In this document: positions 8,250-17,028 of the stretch, in pieces
Position numbering within the stretch: position 1 is the first letter of the stretch
Layout: each line of letters begins with the position of its first letter
Origin: Candidatus Rokuibacteriota bacterium
GTDB lineage: Bacteria > Methylomirabilota > Methylomirabilia > Rokubacteriales > CSP1-6
Assembly (NCBI GenBank): GCA_016184365.1
Contig: JACPCW010000101.1
Coordinates: 1-44,649, forward strand
Direction: 5' to 3'
Length of the DNA stretch: 44,649 nt
Notes under the pieces: generated by a model
Seen by the model: only the letters and a program-made list of their open reading frames with translations
Told to the model about the DNA's origin: nothing
The model's database searches: none
Position numbers and translations under genes: made by a program

Positions 8250-9035
8250 CTAACGGCCGGTGAACCGCGGCTCGCGGCCTTCCTTGTGCGAGGCCATACC
8301 CTCGTCGACGTCGCGGCTCCATTCGAGCGCGTGGCGGAGGGCGTCGGACAGCTCGCGCGCCGCGCGGAACCCGGACGTCGCGTGCGTGTTCATGATGCGC
8401 TTCGCACCGCGTGTCGCGAGCGGGCCGCTCTCGGCGATGCGCGTGGCCAGCGCCCGCGCCTCGGCGAGGAGCCGATCGCCCGGATAGACACCGAGCACGA
8501 GCCCGAGCCGCTCCATCTCGGTCGCGTCGAGCTCGCGTCCGGTGCAGATGATCTCGAGCGCGCGCGCCCGGCCGACGATGGCGGGCAACCGCACCGGGCC
8601 GCCGGCGCCGGGGAAGCCGCCCCACCGCGCCTCGGGCAACGCGAACGTCGCGTGCGCCGCGGCCAGCCGGATGTCGCACGCGAGCGAGAGCTCCGCCGCG
8701 CCGGCGCGCGCCGCGCCGTTGTAGACCGCGATCACGATTTGCGGCAGTGCCTCGATCGCGTCGTACGTGCGGTTCGCGAGGCGGACGAGCGCGACGATCT
8801 CGTCCTTCGCGTACGTCGCCCGGACGGCCAGGTTCAGAATGCCCATGGAGAAGAACTCGCGGCCGGCGCCTGTCAGGACGACGGCCTGAGTCTCCGCGTC
8901 GTCGCGCAGCTCGGTCGCGAGCGCCTCGAGCCGGAGCAGCACCTCGCGAGTCAGCCGGTTCTGATCGTCGGGACGATTGAGCGTGACGACGACGACGCGT
9001 CCGTCACGCTCGACGAGGACCTCGTCGCTGGGCAT
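8250..9035 (-). CDS. enoyl-CoA hydratase/isomerase family protein
   Basis: A 261-residue crotonase. The usual oxyanion and catalytic regions are present: TGAGREFFSMG, then AGAAELSLACD with Glu115 and FALPEARWGGFPGAGG with Glu135. These two Glu are 20 residues apart, as are Glu144 and Glu164 of classical enoyl-CoA hydratases, so hydratase activity is plausible. The frame is open far upstream, but only as antisense of the amidase; the ATG at 9035 shares one base with the amidase stop (TGATG), so the two are translationally coupled. The substrate cannot be deduced. The final residues (EGMASHKEGREPRFTGR) are the typical crotonase C-terminal tail. Confidence 0.88.
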   Translation of the reverse strand: MPSDEVLVERDGRVVVVTLNRPDDQNRLTREVLLRLEALATELRDDAETQAVVLTGAGREFFSMGILNLAVRATYAKDEIVALVRLANRTYDAIEALPQIVIAVYNGAARAGAAELSLACDIRLAAAHATFALPEARWGGFPGAGGPVRLPAIVGRARALEIICTGRELDATEMERLGLVLGVYPGDRLLAEARALATRIAESGPLATRGAKRIMNTHATSGFRAARELSDALRHALEWSRDVDEGMASHKEGREPRFTGR

Positions 9036-10447
9036 CAGCGTCCCGTGACGATCGGCGTGACGGCGCCGAGCATCCAGCGCGCCATGGCCGTCACGCGCGC
9101 GTCGTCGTGCGGCTGGCCGATGAGCTGCACGCCGACCGGCATGCCGCCGACGCTCAGCAGCGGCATCGTCACCGCGGGCGCGAACAGCAGTGAGCTCGGC
9201 GCATTGAAGACGAAGTCGCCGGTGGGACGCGGCGCCAGCGGCTGTCCCGGCACATCGCCGGACCAGAGCGGCGCCGGTCCCGGACACGACAGCGAGATCA
9301 TCGCGTCGGCGAGCGGCGCCACCGCCGTGTGGCGCAGCTGCGCCGCCGCGCGCTCCGTCAACGCCGCGCGGTAATCGTCGACGCGCATCGCCTCCGCTTT
9401 CTCGAGCGTCGCCTTCGCGCGCGCGCTCACACCGTCCGGATGCTGGTCCACGAGATTGCGGATGCCCCAGCGGTTCTCCCAGCTCGTGATGGCGTTGCAG
9501 ACCGCGCGCGCGTTGCCGACGGCCTGCTCGAGCGCCTCGACCCATGGATGCTCGCCACGACGGACGAGCGTCACACCGGCGCGCCGGAGATTCTCGAGCA
9601 GCGCTTCGAACGCCGACTGGCTCGCGGCGTCGAGCGCGGGCCAGCCTTCGGTTTCGAGGACGATCAGACGCTGCGGCATCGCGGCGGCCGGCGGTGTCGG
9701 TGGGCCGAACAATCCCGGGCAGCCGCGATCACCGCCCGCGCGACGGGCGATCTCGATCGCGACCTGCCACATGTCCTCGATCGAGCCGGCGTGCACGCCG
9801 TGCGTGCTCATGCTCGTCGCCTGGCGCTCGCCGCGGTTGATGCCGCCCTGCGTCGGCTTGAGGGCGACGTTGCCGCAATACGCGGCCGGTCGAATGATCG
9901 ACCCGCCGACCTGCGTGCCGATCGCGGCGGGCACCATGCGCGCGGCCACGGCGGCCGCGGACCCCGAGGACGATCCGCCGGGCGTGCGTGCCGGATCGAA
10001 CGGATTCGTCGTCGCGCCCGGATGCGCGCCACCGAGCTCGGCCGTCACCGTCTTGCCGAGGATCACGGCGCCGGCCTGGCGCAGCGCCCAGACGGCGGCG
10101 TTGTCGCGCGTCGGAAAATTCCCGCGATACGCCGCGCAGCCCATCTCCGTCGGCATGTCCTTCGTCTCGAGCAGGTCCTTGATGCCGATCGGCAGGCCAT
10201 CGATGGCCGACAGCGGATGGCCCGCCTTCCAGCGCGCGGCGCTCGCGTCGGCCGCCTCGCGCGCGCCCGTCGGGTTCAGCGCGACGAACGCCCGCACGAC
10301 GGGCTCGCGCTCGCCGATGGTTTCGAGGCAGCGCTCGAGATACGCGCGGGGCGTGTCGGAGCCGTCGCGGAATTTCGCGGTGGCGTCGTGGAACGTCAGC
10401 GCGATGAAGTCTCTCGGGTCATAGCTCTTGGGCACGGTCGAAATCAT
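9035..10447 (-). CDS. amidase-signature family hydrolase
   Basis: A 470-residue amidase-signature enzyme. The Ser-cisSer-Lys triad is recognisable: Lys90 in GLPIGIKDLLETKD, the Ser-rich GGSSSGSAAAVAA block at 157-169 and the nucleophile Ser183 in GTQVGGSIIRPA. The family hydrolyses amides (or carbamates) in the cytoplasm; members range from GatA to catabolic amidases. The sequence lacks features that would tie it to GatCAB, and no gatB or gatC lies nearby, so a catabolic role is more likely. It is the first gene of a two-gene unit with the crotonase, with which it shares a TGATG junction. Start is the ATG at 10447 (MISTVPKSYD). Confidence 0.9.
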   Translation of the reverse strand: MISTVPKSYDPRDFIALTFHDATAKFRDGSDTPRAYLERCLETIGEREPVVRAFVALNPTGAREAADASAARWKAGHPLSAIDGLPIGIKDLLETKDMPTEMGCAAYRGNFPTRDNAAVWALRQAGAVILGKTVTAELGGAHPGATTNPFDPARTPGGSSSGSAAAVAARMVPAAIGTQVGGSIIRPAAYCGNVALKPTQGGINRGERQATSMSTHGVHAGSIEDMWQVAIEIARRAGGDRGCPGLFGPPTPPAAAMPQRLIVLETEGWPALDAASQSAFEALLENLRRAGVTLVRRGEHPWVEALEQAVGNARAVCNAITSWENRWGIRNLVDQHPDGVSARAKATLEKAEAMRVDDYRAALTERAAAQLRHTAVAPLADAMISLSCPGPAPLWSGDVPGQPLAPRPTGDFVFNAPSSLLFAPAVTMPLLSVGGMPVGVQLIGQPHDDARVTAMARWMLGAVTPIVTGR

Positions 10448-10572
10448 GGCTGGTGGCCTCCGGGACGCGGCATCGGGTGCCGCGACCTTACCACTCCGTG
10501 CGACTCCGGGCGGCCGACGGCCGAAGACTTAAAACGCGCACCCGCGCGCATCGGTTTGGTATCTAAGAAGAG

Positions 10573-12528
10573 ATGTCTACCGTCACCGTCTCGGCCGTCG
10601 AGATGGGCGCGCGCCAGCGCGAGATCTCCGTCTCGGAATTCTTCACCAAGAACCGCCACCTGCTCGGATTCGACAACCCGCGCAAGGCGCTCCTCACCTG
10701 CGTCAAGGAAGCGGTCGACAACGCGCTCGATGCGTCCGAGGAGGCCGGCATCCTGCCGGAGGTTGTCGTCAAAGTCGACGTCGTGTCGAGTGACGGCGCG
10801 GCGCCGCCGCCCGCCAGCCAGGCGACGCGCTTCCGCGTCACCGTCATCGACTACGGGCCCGGCATCGTGCGCCAGCAGATTCCGCCGATCTTCGCCAAGC
10901 TGCTCTACGGCTCGAAGTTCCACCGGCTGCGCATGAGCCGCGGCCAGCAGGGCATCGGCATCTCCGCCGCGGGCATGTACGCGCAGCTCACGACGGGCAA
11001 GCCGGTGCAGATCATCTCGCGCACCGGCGCGCGCGCGGCCGCGCACTACTTCGAGGTATCGATCGACACCAAGAAGAACGAGCCGCGGATCTTCGAGAAC
11101 AAGAAGATCGAGTGGGAGAGTCATCGCGGCACGCAGGTGACGCTCGAGATCGAGGGGCGCTATCAAAAGGGCCGGTCCTCGGTCGACGAGTACCTCGAGC
11201 AGGTGGCCATCGCCAATCCGCACGTGAAGCTCGTCTACCACGCGCCGGACGGCGAGGTGCGCGAGTACCCGCGGACGATCCAGGAGCTGCCGCCGCAGCC
11301 GCGCGAGATCAAGCCGCATCCGTACGGCATCGAGTTCGGCGTGCTGCTCCGCATGCTGCACGACACGAAGAGCCATTCACTCGCCGGATTTCTGGCGGCC
11401 GACTTCAGCCGCGTCTCCCACCCCCTCGCCGTCGAGATCTGCAAGACGGCGAAGCTGTCGCCGGACGCGCGTCCACGCAACATTCACGGCAGCGCCGCGG
11501 AAGCGCTCTTCAAGGCGATCCAGGCGACGAAGATCATGGCGCCGTCGTCGAACTGCATCTCGCCGATCGGCGAGAAGGCGATCCTCCACGGCCTGTACAA
11601 GCAGATCACAGGCGAGTTCTACACGGCGGTGACGCGGCCGCCGGCCGTCTATCGCGGCAATCCGTTCGTGATCGAGGCCGGGCTGGCCTACGGCAAGGGC
11701 CCCGACCAGGTGGCGGCGCCGGAAGCGCCCGCGGTCCCGCTCGCCGAAGGTGAGCAGGAGAAGGACGACAGCGAGCTCGCGCGCGTCATCCGCTACGCGA
11801 ACCGCGTGCCCCTGCTGTACCAGCAGTCGGCGTGCGCGACGTTCAAGGCGGTGCTCGAAACGGCCTGGCGGAACTACGGGATCGCGCAGTCGCGCGGCGC
11901 GCTGCCCGCCGGGCCGATGGTCGTGTTCGTCCACATGGCGTCGGTGTGGGTGCCGTTCACGAGCGAGTCGAAGGAAGCGATCGCCGACTACGACGAGATC
12001 CGGAAGGAGATCCGGCTCGCGCTGCAGGAGTGCGGCCGGCGCCTCGGCGTGTTCCTGCGCCGGCGCGAGCGTGCGAAGAGCGAGTTTCGGCGACGCAACA
12101 TCTTCGAGCTCTACATCGAAGAGGTCGTCGAGGCGTGCGCGCGGCTCAAGGGCGGCAAGCTGCCGAAGGAGAGGCTCAAGAGCCAGCTTCACAAGATCGC
12201 GGCCAAGCGGACCGGCGGAGCCAGGACCGACGAGATCCTCGGTCGCAACACCGGCCCGGAAGGGCTGCCGCATTCGATCATCGTCACGCCCGACGGCACC
12301 GAGGGCGAGGCGCCGGCGTTGCCCGGCACGCCGGGCGACGTCGCGCCGCCGGAAGAGCCGACGCCATCCGAACCCCCGAAGGCGCGAACGGAGAAATCGG
12401 ACGTCCGGCCGGTCGCGAAAGCAAAGTCGGTGCAGACGAAGGCTGCGAAGCGCAAGCCGAAGGCAGCGAAGCGTACGGCGAAGACGGCCGGCCGGTCTCC
12501 GAAGGCGGCCCGCCGCAAAACGCGATAG
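10573..12528 (+). CDS. top6B: DNA topoisomerase VI subunit B
   Basis: A 651-residue type IIB topoisomerase ATPase subunit. The GHKL (Bergerat) ATP site is intact: CVKEAVDNALDA with Glu46 and Asn50, VIDYGPGI with Asp93 and Gly97, and the lid SRGQQGIGIS at about 122-131. The H2tH and transducer regions follow (for example PSSNCISPIGEKA and GAARTDE-type text). The last 60 or so residues are a Pro-rich linker and then a Lys/Ala/Arg-rich tail with repeated KAAKRKPKAAKR blocks, like a histone H1 or HC1 tail, probably binding DNA. Topoisomerase VI relaxes and decatenates DNA by ATP-driven strand passage; it is standard in archaea and plants and only sporadic in bacteria. The A subunit follows 9 nt downstream. 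Confidence 0.95.
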   Translation: MSTVTVSAVEMGARQREISVSEFFTKNRHLLGFDNPRKALLTCVKEAVDNALDASEEAGILPEVVVKVDVVSSDGAAPPPASQATRFRVTVIDYGPGIVRQQIPPIFAKLLYGSKFHRLRMSRGQQGIGISAAGMYAQLTTGKPVQIISRTGARAAAHYFEVSIDTKKNEPRIFENKKIEWESHRGTQVTLEIEGRYQKGRSSVDEYLEQVAIANPHVKLVYHAPDGEVREYPRTIQELPPQPREIKPHPYGIEFGVLLRMLHDTKSHSLAGFLAADFSRVSHPLAVEICKTAKLSPDARPRNIHGSAAEALFKAIQATKIMAPSSNCISPIGEKAILHGLYKQITGEFYTAVTRPPAVYRGNPFVIEAGLAYGKGPDQVAAPEAPAVPLAEGEQEKDDSELARVIRYANRVPLLYQQSACATFKAVLETAWRNYGIAQSRGALPAGPMVVFVHMASVWVPFTSESKEAIADYDEIRKEIRLALQECGRRLGVFLRRRERAKSEFRRRNIFELYIEEVVEACARLKGGKLPKERLKSQLHKIAAKRTGGARTDEILGRNTGPEGLPHSIIVTPDGTEGEAPALPGTPGDVAPPEEPTPSEPPKARTEKSDVRPVAKAKSVQTKAAKRKPKAAKRTAKTAGRSPKAARRKTR

Positions 12529-12537
12529 AAGGACACC

Positions 12538-13644
12538 ATGGCGCGAGCGAAGCCGAAGAACACCGGGGTGGTCGAGAAGAAGCTGATCGGCGTGGCGGAC
12601 ACGGTGATCACCGCCGCGGAGCGCAGCAAGGACCCGACGCTGTCGATCCCCGTGCGCAGCCTCGCCAACGTGAACTTCAACGAAAAGCGCGGGCTCATCG
12701 AGATGGGCCGGCGCAAGCAGGAGCGCACGTTCTTCAATGTGGCGATGGCGAAGAAGTTCATGCAGACGGTGCTGGTGGCGGACGCGCTGGCCGAGCTGCA
12801 GCGCGCGAATCTCACGACGTCGCTGCGCGAGATCTACTACCGCACGAAGCACACGATGAAGAGCTCGCACGAGAACACGTTCGATGGCCAGAACGAGTCC
12901 GACCCGCTGATCGAGGACCTCGAAGTCGCGCTGGCCGCGCTGCGCGAAGAGCTGCACGTCCGCGCGGAAAACGCCGGCAGCGTCGTGGGACCGCTCGTGC
13001 TCAACGACGACGGCGACCGGGTCGACTGCGCGCGCCTGGGCAAAGGCGGTTATTCCGTGCCGTCCATCGTGGAGCCGGAATACATCGCGATCCAGCGATG
13101 CACGGCGGACTTCGTCCTGCTCGTCGAGAAAGGCACCCAGTGGAACCGGCTGTCGGAGGACAAGTTCTGGCGCCGGTACAACTGCGTGCTGCTCACCGGT
13201 AACGGGCAGCCGCCGCGCGGCGTGCGGCGCCTGGCGCGCCGCCTCCACCAGGAATACAAGCTGCCCGTGTACGTCCTCGTCGACAACGATCCGTGGGGGT
13301 ACTACATCTACTCGGTCGTCAAGCAGGGCTCGATCAACCTCGCGTTCGAGAGCGAGCGCATGGCGATCCCGAAGGCGAAGTTCATCGGTCTCTCGAGCGC
13401 CGATCCCGACCGTTACGGCCTGCCGCGCAACGTGGGCATCAAGCTCAACGACAAGGACGTGAGCCGCGCGAAGGAGCTGCTGAAGTACCGCTGGTTCCAG
13501 AAGAAGGAATGGCAGGACGAGGTGAAGCGGATGCTCGCGAGCGGGCTCAAGTACGAGCTCGACGCGCTGGCGAACAAGGACTTCCGCTTTCTGACGAAGA
13601 CGTACCTGCCGCGCAAGCTCAAAGAGCAGGACTGGCTGGACTAG
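12538..13644 (+). CDS. top6A: DNA topoisomerase VI subunit A (Spo11-like)
   Basis: A 368-residue Spo11/Top6A protein. The 5Y-CAP (winged helix) domain has the catalytic tyrosine in TTSLREIYYRTKHT (Tyr100/Tyr101). The Toprim domain has Glu197 in LLVEKGTQ and the metal-binding pair Asp249 and Asp251 in VLVDNDPWGYYIYSVVKQG. The subunit makes the double-strand break and holds the 5' ends covalently. AGAAGGA precedes the ATG at 12538, and top6B ends 9 nt before it, so both come from one transcript. The N-terminus has an Ala/Lys-rich start. Residues known to be needed for cleavage are kept, so the enzyme looks active. It is followed 39 bp later by an unrelated VOC gene. Confidence 0.95.
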   Translation: MARAKPKNTGVVEKKLIGVADTVITAAERSKDPTLSIPVRSLANVNFNEKRGLIEMGRRKQERTFFNVAMAKKFMQTVLVADALAELQRANLTTSLREIYYRTKHTMKSSHENTFDGQNESDPLIEDLEVALAALREELHVRAENAGSVVGPLVLNDDGDRVDCARLGKGGYSVPSIVEPEYIAIQRCTADFVLLVEKGTQWNRLSEDKFWRRYNCVLLTGNGQPPRGVRRLARRLHQEYKLPVYVLVDNDPWGYYIYSVVKQGSINLAFESERMAIPKAKFIGLSSADPDRYGLPRNVGIKLNDKDVSRAKELLKYRWFQKKEWQDEVKRMLASGLKYELDALANKDFRFLTKTYLPRKLKEQDWLD

Positions 13645-13683
13645 CGCGGGACGCATCCGCAGGCAACGCGCTAGACTCCTCCC

Positions 13684-14082
13684 ATGCGGGAATACCTCTA
13701 CGACCACGTCCATCTCCGCAGTCCGAACCCCGACGCGACCGCGAAGTTCTTCGAGACGATGTTCGGCGCCGCGGCGAAGCGCGACGTCTATCCGCCGGGA
13801 ACTCTGTACCCGGGACAGATGCGGATCACGCTGGCCCTCGGCGGGCAGCGCGTGCTGATCGCCCCGACGCATCCGGTCGATCCGACCGCGCCCCCGCCGG
13901 CGTTTCCTCACTACGGGCTGGAGCATATCGGCCTCACGGTCGACGACGTGGACGCGGCCTGCGAGGAGTTGCGCGCCAGGGGCGCGGAGATCGCCATCGG
14001 CCCGCTGACTCGCAGCCCCGGTCTCCGGCTCGCGTTCGTCCGCGGGCCGGAGGGGATCATGGTCGAGCTGGTGCAGCGGTAA
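13684..14082 (+). CDS. VOC (glyoxalase/dioxygenase-fold) family protein
   Basis: A 132-residue two-module vicinal-oxygen-chelate protein. Likely metal ligands are His8 or His10 (YDHVHLRS), His81 (LEHIGLTVDD) and Glu128 (GIMVELVQR). The fold covers methylmalonyl-CoA epimerases, glyoxalases and dioxygenases; the sequence does not settle the reaction. Its stop codon overlaps the E1-alpha start (TAATG), so it is translated together with the dehydrogenase subunits and probably acts in the same pathway. Confidence 0.8.
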   Translation: MREYLYDHVHLRSPNPDATAKFFETMFGAAAKRDVYPPGTLYPGQMRITLALGGQRVLIAPTHPVDPTAPPPAFPHYGLEHIGLTVDDVDAACEELRARGAEIAIGPLTRSPGLRLAFVRGPEGIMVELVQR

Positions 14083-15047
14083 TGGCGCTCTCTACGACAG
14101 GCATGGCCCAGATGCTGCGCACGATGATCCTCATCCGGGAATTCGACGAGCGTGCGATCCGGCTGCGTGTGGCCGGCAAGATCTACGGCGCCGTCCACCC
14201 CTACGTGGGCCAGGAAGCGGTCGCGGTCGGCGTGTGCGCGAACCTCACCCGGAGCGATCGCGTGACCAGCACCCACCGCGGCCACGGCCACTGCATCGCC
14301 AAGGGCGCCGACGTTCGCCGCATGATGGCCGAGCTCTTCGGCCGGGTCGACGGCTACTGCAAGGGCAAGGGCGGCTCCATGCACATCGCCGACTTCGCCG
14401 TCGGGATGCTGGGCGCCAACGGCATCGTCGGGGGCGGGCTGCCGATCGCCTGCGGAGCGGCGCTCGCCGCGCAGCTCGAGGGCAAGGGCGATGTGACCGT
14501 CTGCTTCTTCGGCGACGGCGCGGCCGCCGAGGGCGAGTTCCACGAGGCCCTCAACATCACCTCGGCGTGGAAGCTCCCCATCGTGTTCGTCTGCGAGAAC
14601 AACCAGTACGCCGCGAACAACACCGTCGCCGTCCAGCATCCCGGTGTCGACATCGCCGCCCACGCGGGCGCCTACCACATGCCCGGCGTCATCGTCGACG
14701 GCAACGACGTGCTCGCGGTGCACGCAGCCACCGAGGAGGCCGTCGCGCGGGCGCGTCGCGGTGACGGGCCGAGCCTGCTCGAGTGCAAGACGTACCGCTG
14801 GCACTTCCACGCGATGCGGAACACGCCGCCCCCGGACACCCGCCCGCCGGAAGAGATCGCGTCCTGGAAGGCGCGCGATCCCATCGCGCGCTTCGAGCGC
14901 GACGTGCGCGAGCGGGGCGTCCTCTCGGCCCCCGAGATCCGCGCGATCCGCGAGCGCGTGAGCGCCGATCTCGACGAGGCGGTCGCCTTCGCCGAGGCCA
15001 GTCCGTTCCCCGATGCGAAGGACCTCTTGGTGGACATGTATGCGTGA
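14082..15047 (+). CDS. thiamine-diphosphate dehydrogenase E1 alpha (pyruvate/acetoin type)
   Basis: A 321-residue E1 alpha subunit. It shows STHRGHGH at 63-70, the KGKGGSMHIAD block, and the ThDP/Mg motif starting GDGAAAEGEFHEALN (144-158) and ending ENNQYA near 172. Together with E1 beta it would decarboxylate a 2-oxo acid (pyruvate, acetoin or a branched-chain acid) and pass the acyl group to an E2 lipoyl arm. The open frame reaches upstream to 13293 only as shadow; the ATG at 14082 overlaps the VOC stop. No E2 or E3 gene is next to this pair, so the complex must be completed from elsewhere. The sequence is closest, by memory, to AcoA-like and PdhA-like subunits. Confidence 0.9.
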   Translation: MALSTTGMAQMLRTMILIREFDERAIRLRVAGKIYGAVHPYVGQEAVAVGVCANLTRSDRVTSTHRGHGHCIAKGADVRRMMAELFGRVDGYCKGKGGSMHIADFAVGMLGANGIVGGGLPIACGAALAAQLEGKGDVTVCFFGDGAAAEGEFHEALNITSAWKLPIVFVCENNQYAANNTVAVQHPGVDIAAHAGAYHMPGVIVDGNDVLAVHAATEEAVARARRGDGPSLLECKTYRWHFHAMRNTPPPDTRPPEEIASWKARDPIARFERDVRERGVLSAPEIRAIRERVSADLDEAVAFAEASPFPDAKDLLVDMYA

Positions 15048-16002
15048 GATCAGCTTTCAGCAAGCGCTCGACGAGGCCGTCGCCGAGGAGATGCGGCGCG
15101 ATCCGCGCGTCATCCTGATGGCGACCGATTTCACGGGCGACCCCGTCAAGGAGTTCGGTCCGTCGCGCGTGCGCTTCACGCCGATCTCCGAAGCCGTGGT
15201 GACCGGCATGGGCCTCGGAGCGGCGGGCTGCGGCTTCCGCCCCATCGTGAACTGGCGGATGGTGACGTTCTCGTTCGTGGCGATGGATCAGGTCGTCAAC
15301 CAGGCGAGCAAGATCCGTTACATGTTCGGCGGGCAAGCCGATTTCCCGGTGACGTACCGCTGCACGACCGGCGGCGGCATCGGGCTCGCCGCCCAGCATT
15401 CGCAGAGCCCGTACTCGATGTGGATGCATGTCGCGGGCTTGAAGATCGTCCTGCCGTCGACGCCGGCGGACGCGAAAGGCCTGCTCAAGAGCGCCATCCG
15501 CGACGACAACCCCGTGGTCTCCTTCGAGTGCAGCCGGCTCATGACCGCGACCGGTCCGGTGCCGGACGGCGACCACCTCGTGCCGATCGGCGTCGCCGAG
15601 GTGAAGCGCACGGGCACCGACGTGACGATCGTCGGTCTCGCGTACTACGTGGCGGAGGCGCTCGCGGTGGCGGAGGAGCTGGCGCGCGAAGGGATCTCGA
15701 TCGAGGTGGTCGACCCGCGGACCCTGGTGCCCATGGACGCCGACACGCTGCGCGCCTCGGTGCGAAAGACCGGACGCGTCGTCATCGTGGACGAGGCGCC
15801 CGCGACGTGCTCGGCGGCGGCGGAGATCGCGGCGCTGCTGGCCGAGGATCCCGAGACGTTTCGCGCGCTGCGAGCCCCGGTGCGCCGTGTCTGCGCCGCC
15901 CCCGTGCCCGTGCCCTACAGTCCGTCGCTGGAACGCGCCGCCCTGCCCGGCCGCGAGGACATCACGGCCGCGGTCCACGAGGTGCTCAAGCAGTCCGTCT
16001 GA
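15040..16002 (+). CDS. thiamine-diphosphate dehydrogenase E1 beta (pyruvate/acetoin type)
   Basis: A 320-residue E1 beta subunit starting MREISFQQALDEAVAEEM, with the pyrimidine-binding domain up to about residue 180 and the transketolase C-terminal domain after it. Family landmarks are FTPISEAVVTGMGLGAA, AAQHSQSPYSMWMHVAG, VVDPRTLVPMD and VVIVDEAP. It overlaps the alpha gene by 8 nt, which ensures equal production. It would form the alpha2-beta2 heterotetramer with the upstream product. The annotated start at 15040 replaces an earlier in-frame ATG at 15013, because the family N-terminus begins exactly at MREISF. Confidence 0.9.
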   Translation: MREISFQQALDEAVAEEMRRDPRVILMATDFTGDPVKEFGPSRVRFTPISEAVVTGMGLGAAGCGFRPIVNWRMVTFSFVAMDQVVNQASKIRYMFGGQADFPVTYRCTTGGGIGLAAQHSQSPYSMWMHVAGLKIVLPSTPADAKGLLKSAIRDDNPVVSFECSRLMTATGPVPDGDHLVPIGVAEVKRTGTDVTIVGLAYYVAEALAVAEELAREGISIEVVDPRTLVPMDADTLRASVRKTGRVVIVDEAPATCSAAAEIAALLAEDPETFRALRAPVRRVCAAPVPVPYSPSLERAALPGREDITAAVHEVLKQSV

Positions 16003-16009
16003 CGCGGCG

Positions 16010-16957
16010 TCAGCGCTTCGGGAACGTCTTCAGGACGAGACCGCGCGCGCGCTCCGGATCGACACCGTTCGCGGCCATGCAGGGCGTCATCTCCTCGAGC
16101 ACGCGCTCGGGGTCGTCCAGGAGCCGGTACTTCTTGTAGGTGTCCTCGACCTCGATCCCGAGCCCGCGGCCGAACAGCGTCAGGTAGTGCTCGATCGTGA
16201 GCGGCCGCTCCGCCTCGAAGCCACAGTTCATCCGGTGGCAGCCGTGGTAGATGCCGGCCAGGTGCGTGGCGCCGGCGGCGACCGCGCGGTCGATGTCGGC
16301 GAGCGCCATCGCGTTCCACGCCTCCTCGCCGAGCTGCTGCACGAGCGCCGGTGAGCACGTGCGGCCCCAGCGCGGGTCGGCGTCGAAGTCGACGAGGCTG
16401 ATGCCGGGGACGGCTTCCAGCAATCGGCGGCCGGCCTGTCCTTCACGGCGCCGCGCCGGATGCGTGTGGTGGTCGTGCATCGCGACCCGGGCGTCCACCC
16501 GTTGCGTGAAGGTGAACCTGGGCAGCTGCTCGAGCAGGAACTCCGCGGGATGCCGCGTCGGGAACGGGAGCTCGGCTTTCAGGACCTGGTCGTAGAAGTG
16601 GATGCACGACGGGCACCACATCACGACTTCGCGCGGCGCCATCTTCTCGAACAGCTCGATGGTGTGGTGCGCGTACTTCTCGGCGGACGCGGGCTGGCCC
16701 TGGTTGTGGTGCTGGATGCCGCAGCAGTACGCCGCGCCGCCGACCGCGGCGTAGTCGACGCCGAGCCGGTCGAAGATCCGTGTGACCGTCTGGATCATGT
16801 GCGACGTGCGCATGACGTTGCAGCCGAGGTACAGCACGACGTCGTGCCGCTCGCCGTCGCGCGGCGGCTCCACGCGGAAGGTCCGCTCGTCGCGGGGCGT
16901 GAGGAGATCGGTCGTGAGCGCGATCTCTTTGAAGTAGCCGGCGAAGTCGAAGGCCAT
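16010..16957 (-). CDS. CCG-domain (heterodisulfide-reductase subunit B-like) Fe-S protein
   Basis: A 315-residue protein with two copies of the cysteine-rich CCG region. The first is intact: Cys46 (YLGCNVM), Cys78-Cys79-Gly (YCCGIQ) and Cys115/Cys118 (WCPSC). The second is degenerate: histidines in HDHHTHPARR where a Cys is usual, then RTCSPALVQQ and YHGCHRMNC. Such domains bind a noncubane or [4Fe-4S] cluster in HdrB, GlpC, LutA and succinate dehydrogenase SdhE. No FAD- or ferredoxin-type partner gene is adjacent, so its electron partner is unknown. The ATG at 16957 is chosen because GGGAG stands 8 nt before it; a GTG at 16972 is possible. Convergent with E1 beta (8 bp apart). Confidence 0.8.
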   Translation of the reverse strand: MAFDFAGYFKEIALTTDLLTPRDERTFRVEPPRDGERHDVVLYLGCNVMRTSHMIQTVTRIFDRLGVDYAAVGGAAYCCGIQHHNQGQPASAEKYAHHTIELFEKMAPREVVMWCPSCIHFYDQVLKAELPFPTRHPAEFLLEQLPRFTFTQRVDARVAMHDHHTHPARRREGQAGRRLLEAVPGISLVDFDADPRWGRTCSPALVQQLGEEAWNAMALADIDRAVAAGATHLAGIYHGCHRMNCGFEAERPLTIEHYLTLFGRGLGIEVEDTYKKYRLLDDPERVLEEMTPCMAANGVDPERARGLVLKTFPKR

Positions 16958-16971
16958 GTAGTGCTCCCGCA

Positions 16972-16982
16972 CTAGAGTCTAG
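16972..16982. promoter_or_regulatory. short palindrome between divergent genes
   Basis: CTAGAGTCTAG is a perfect 11-bp palindrome about a central base, located 15 bp before the Fe-S gene start on one side and 46 bp before the solute-binding protein gene on the other. TAGACT on the minus strand also resembles a -10 box. It may be an operator or only part of a promoter. CTAG is usually rare in bacterial genomes, which makes two copies in 11 bp stand out. Confidence 0.25.
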
Positions 16983-17028
16983 CAGGAGACCGTTGAGTCG
17001 CCGGTGCGGCCGATGTAGCGTGCGGGCC

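Noticed and set aside
11377..13926. Long minus-strand frame opposite topoisomerase VI
   Set aside because: Antisense shadow caused by high GC; the plus strand carries all topoisomerase VI motifs.
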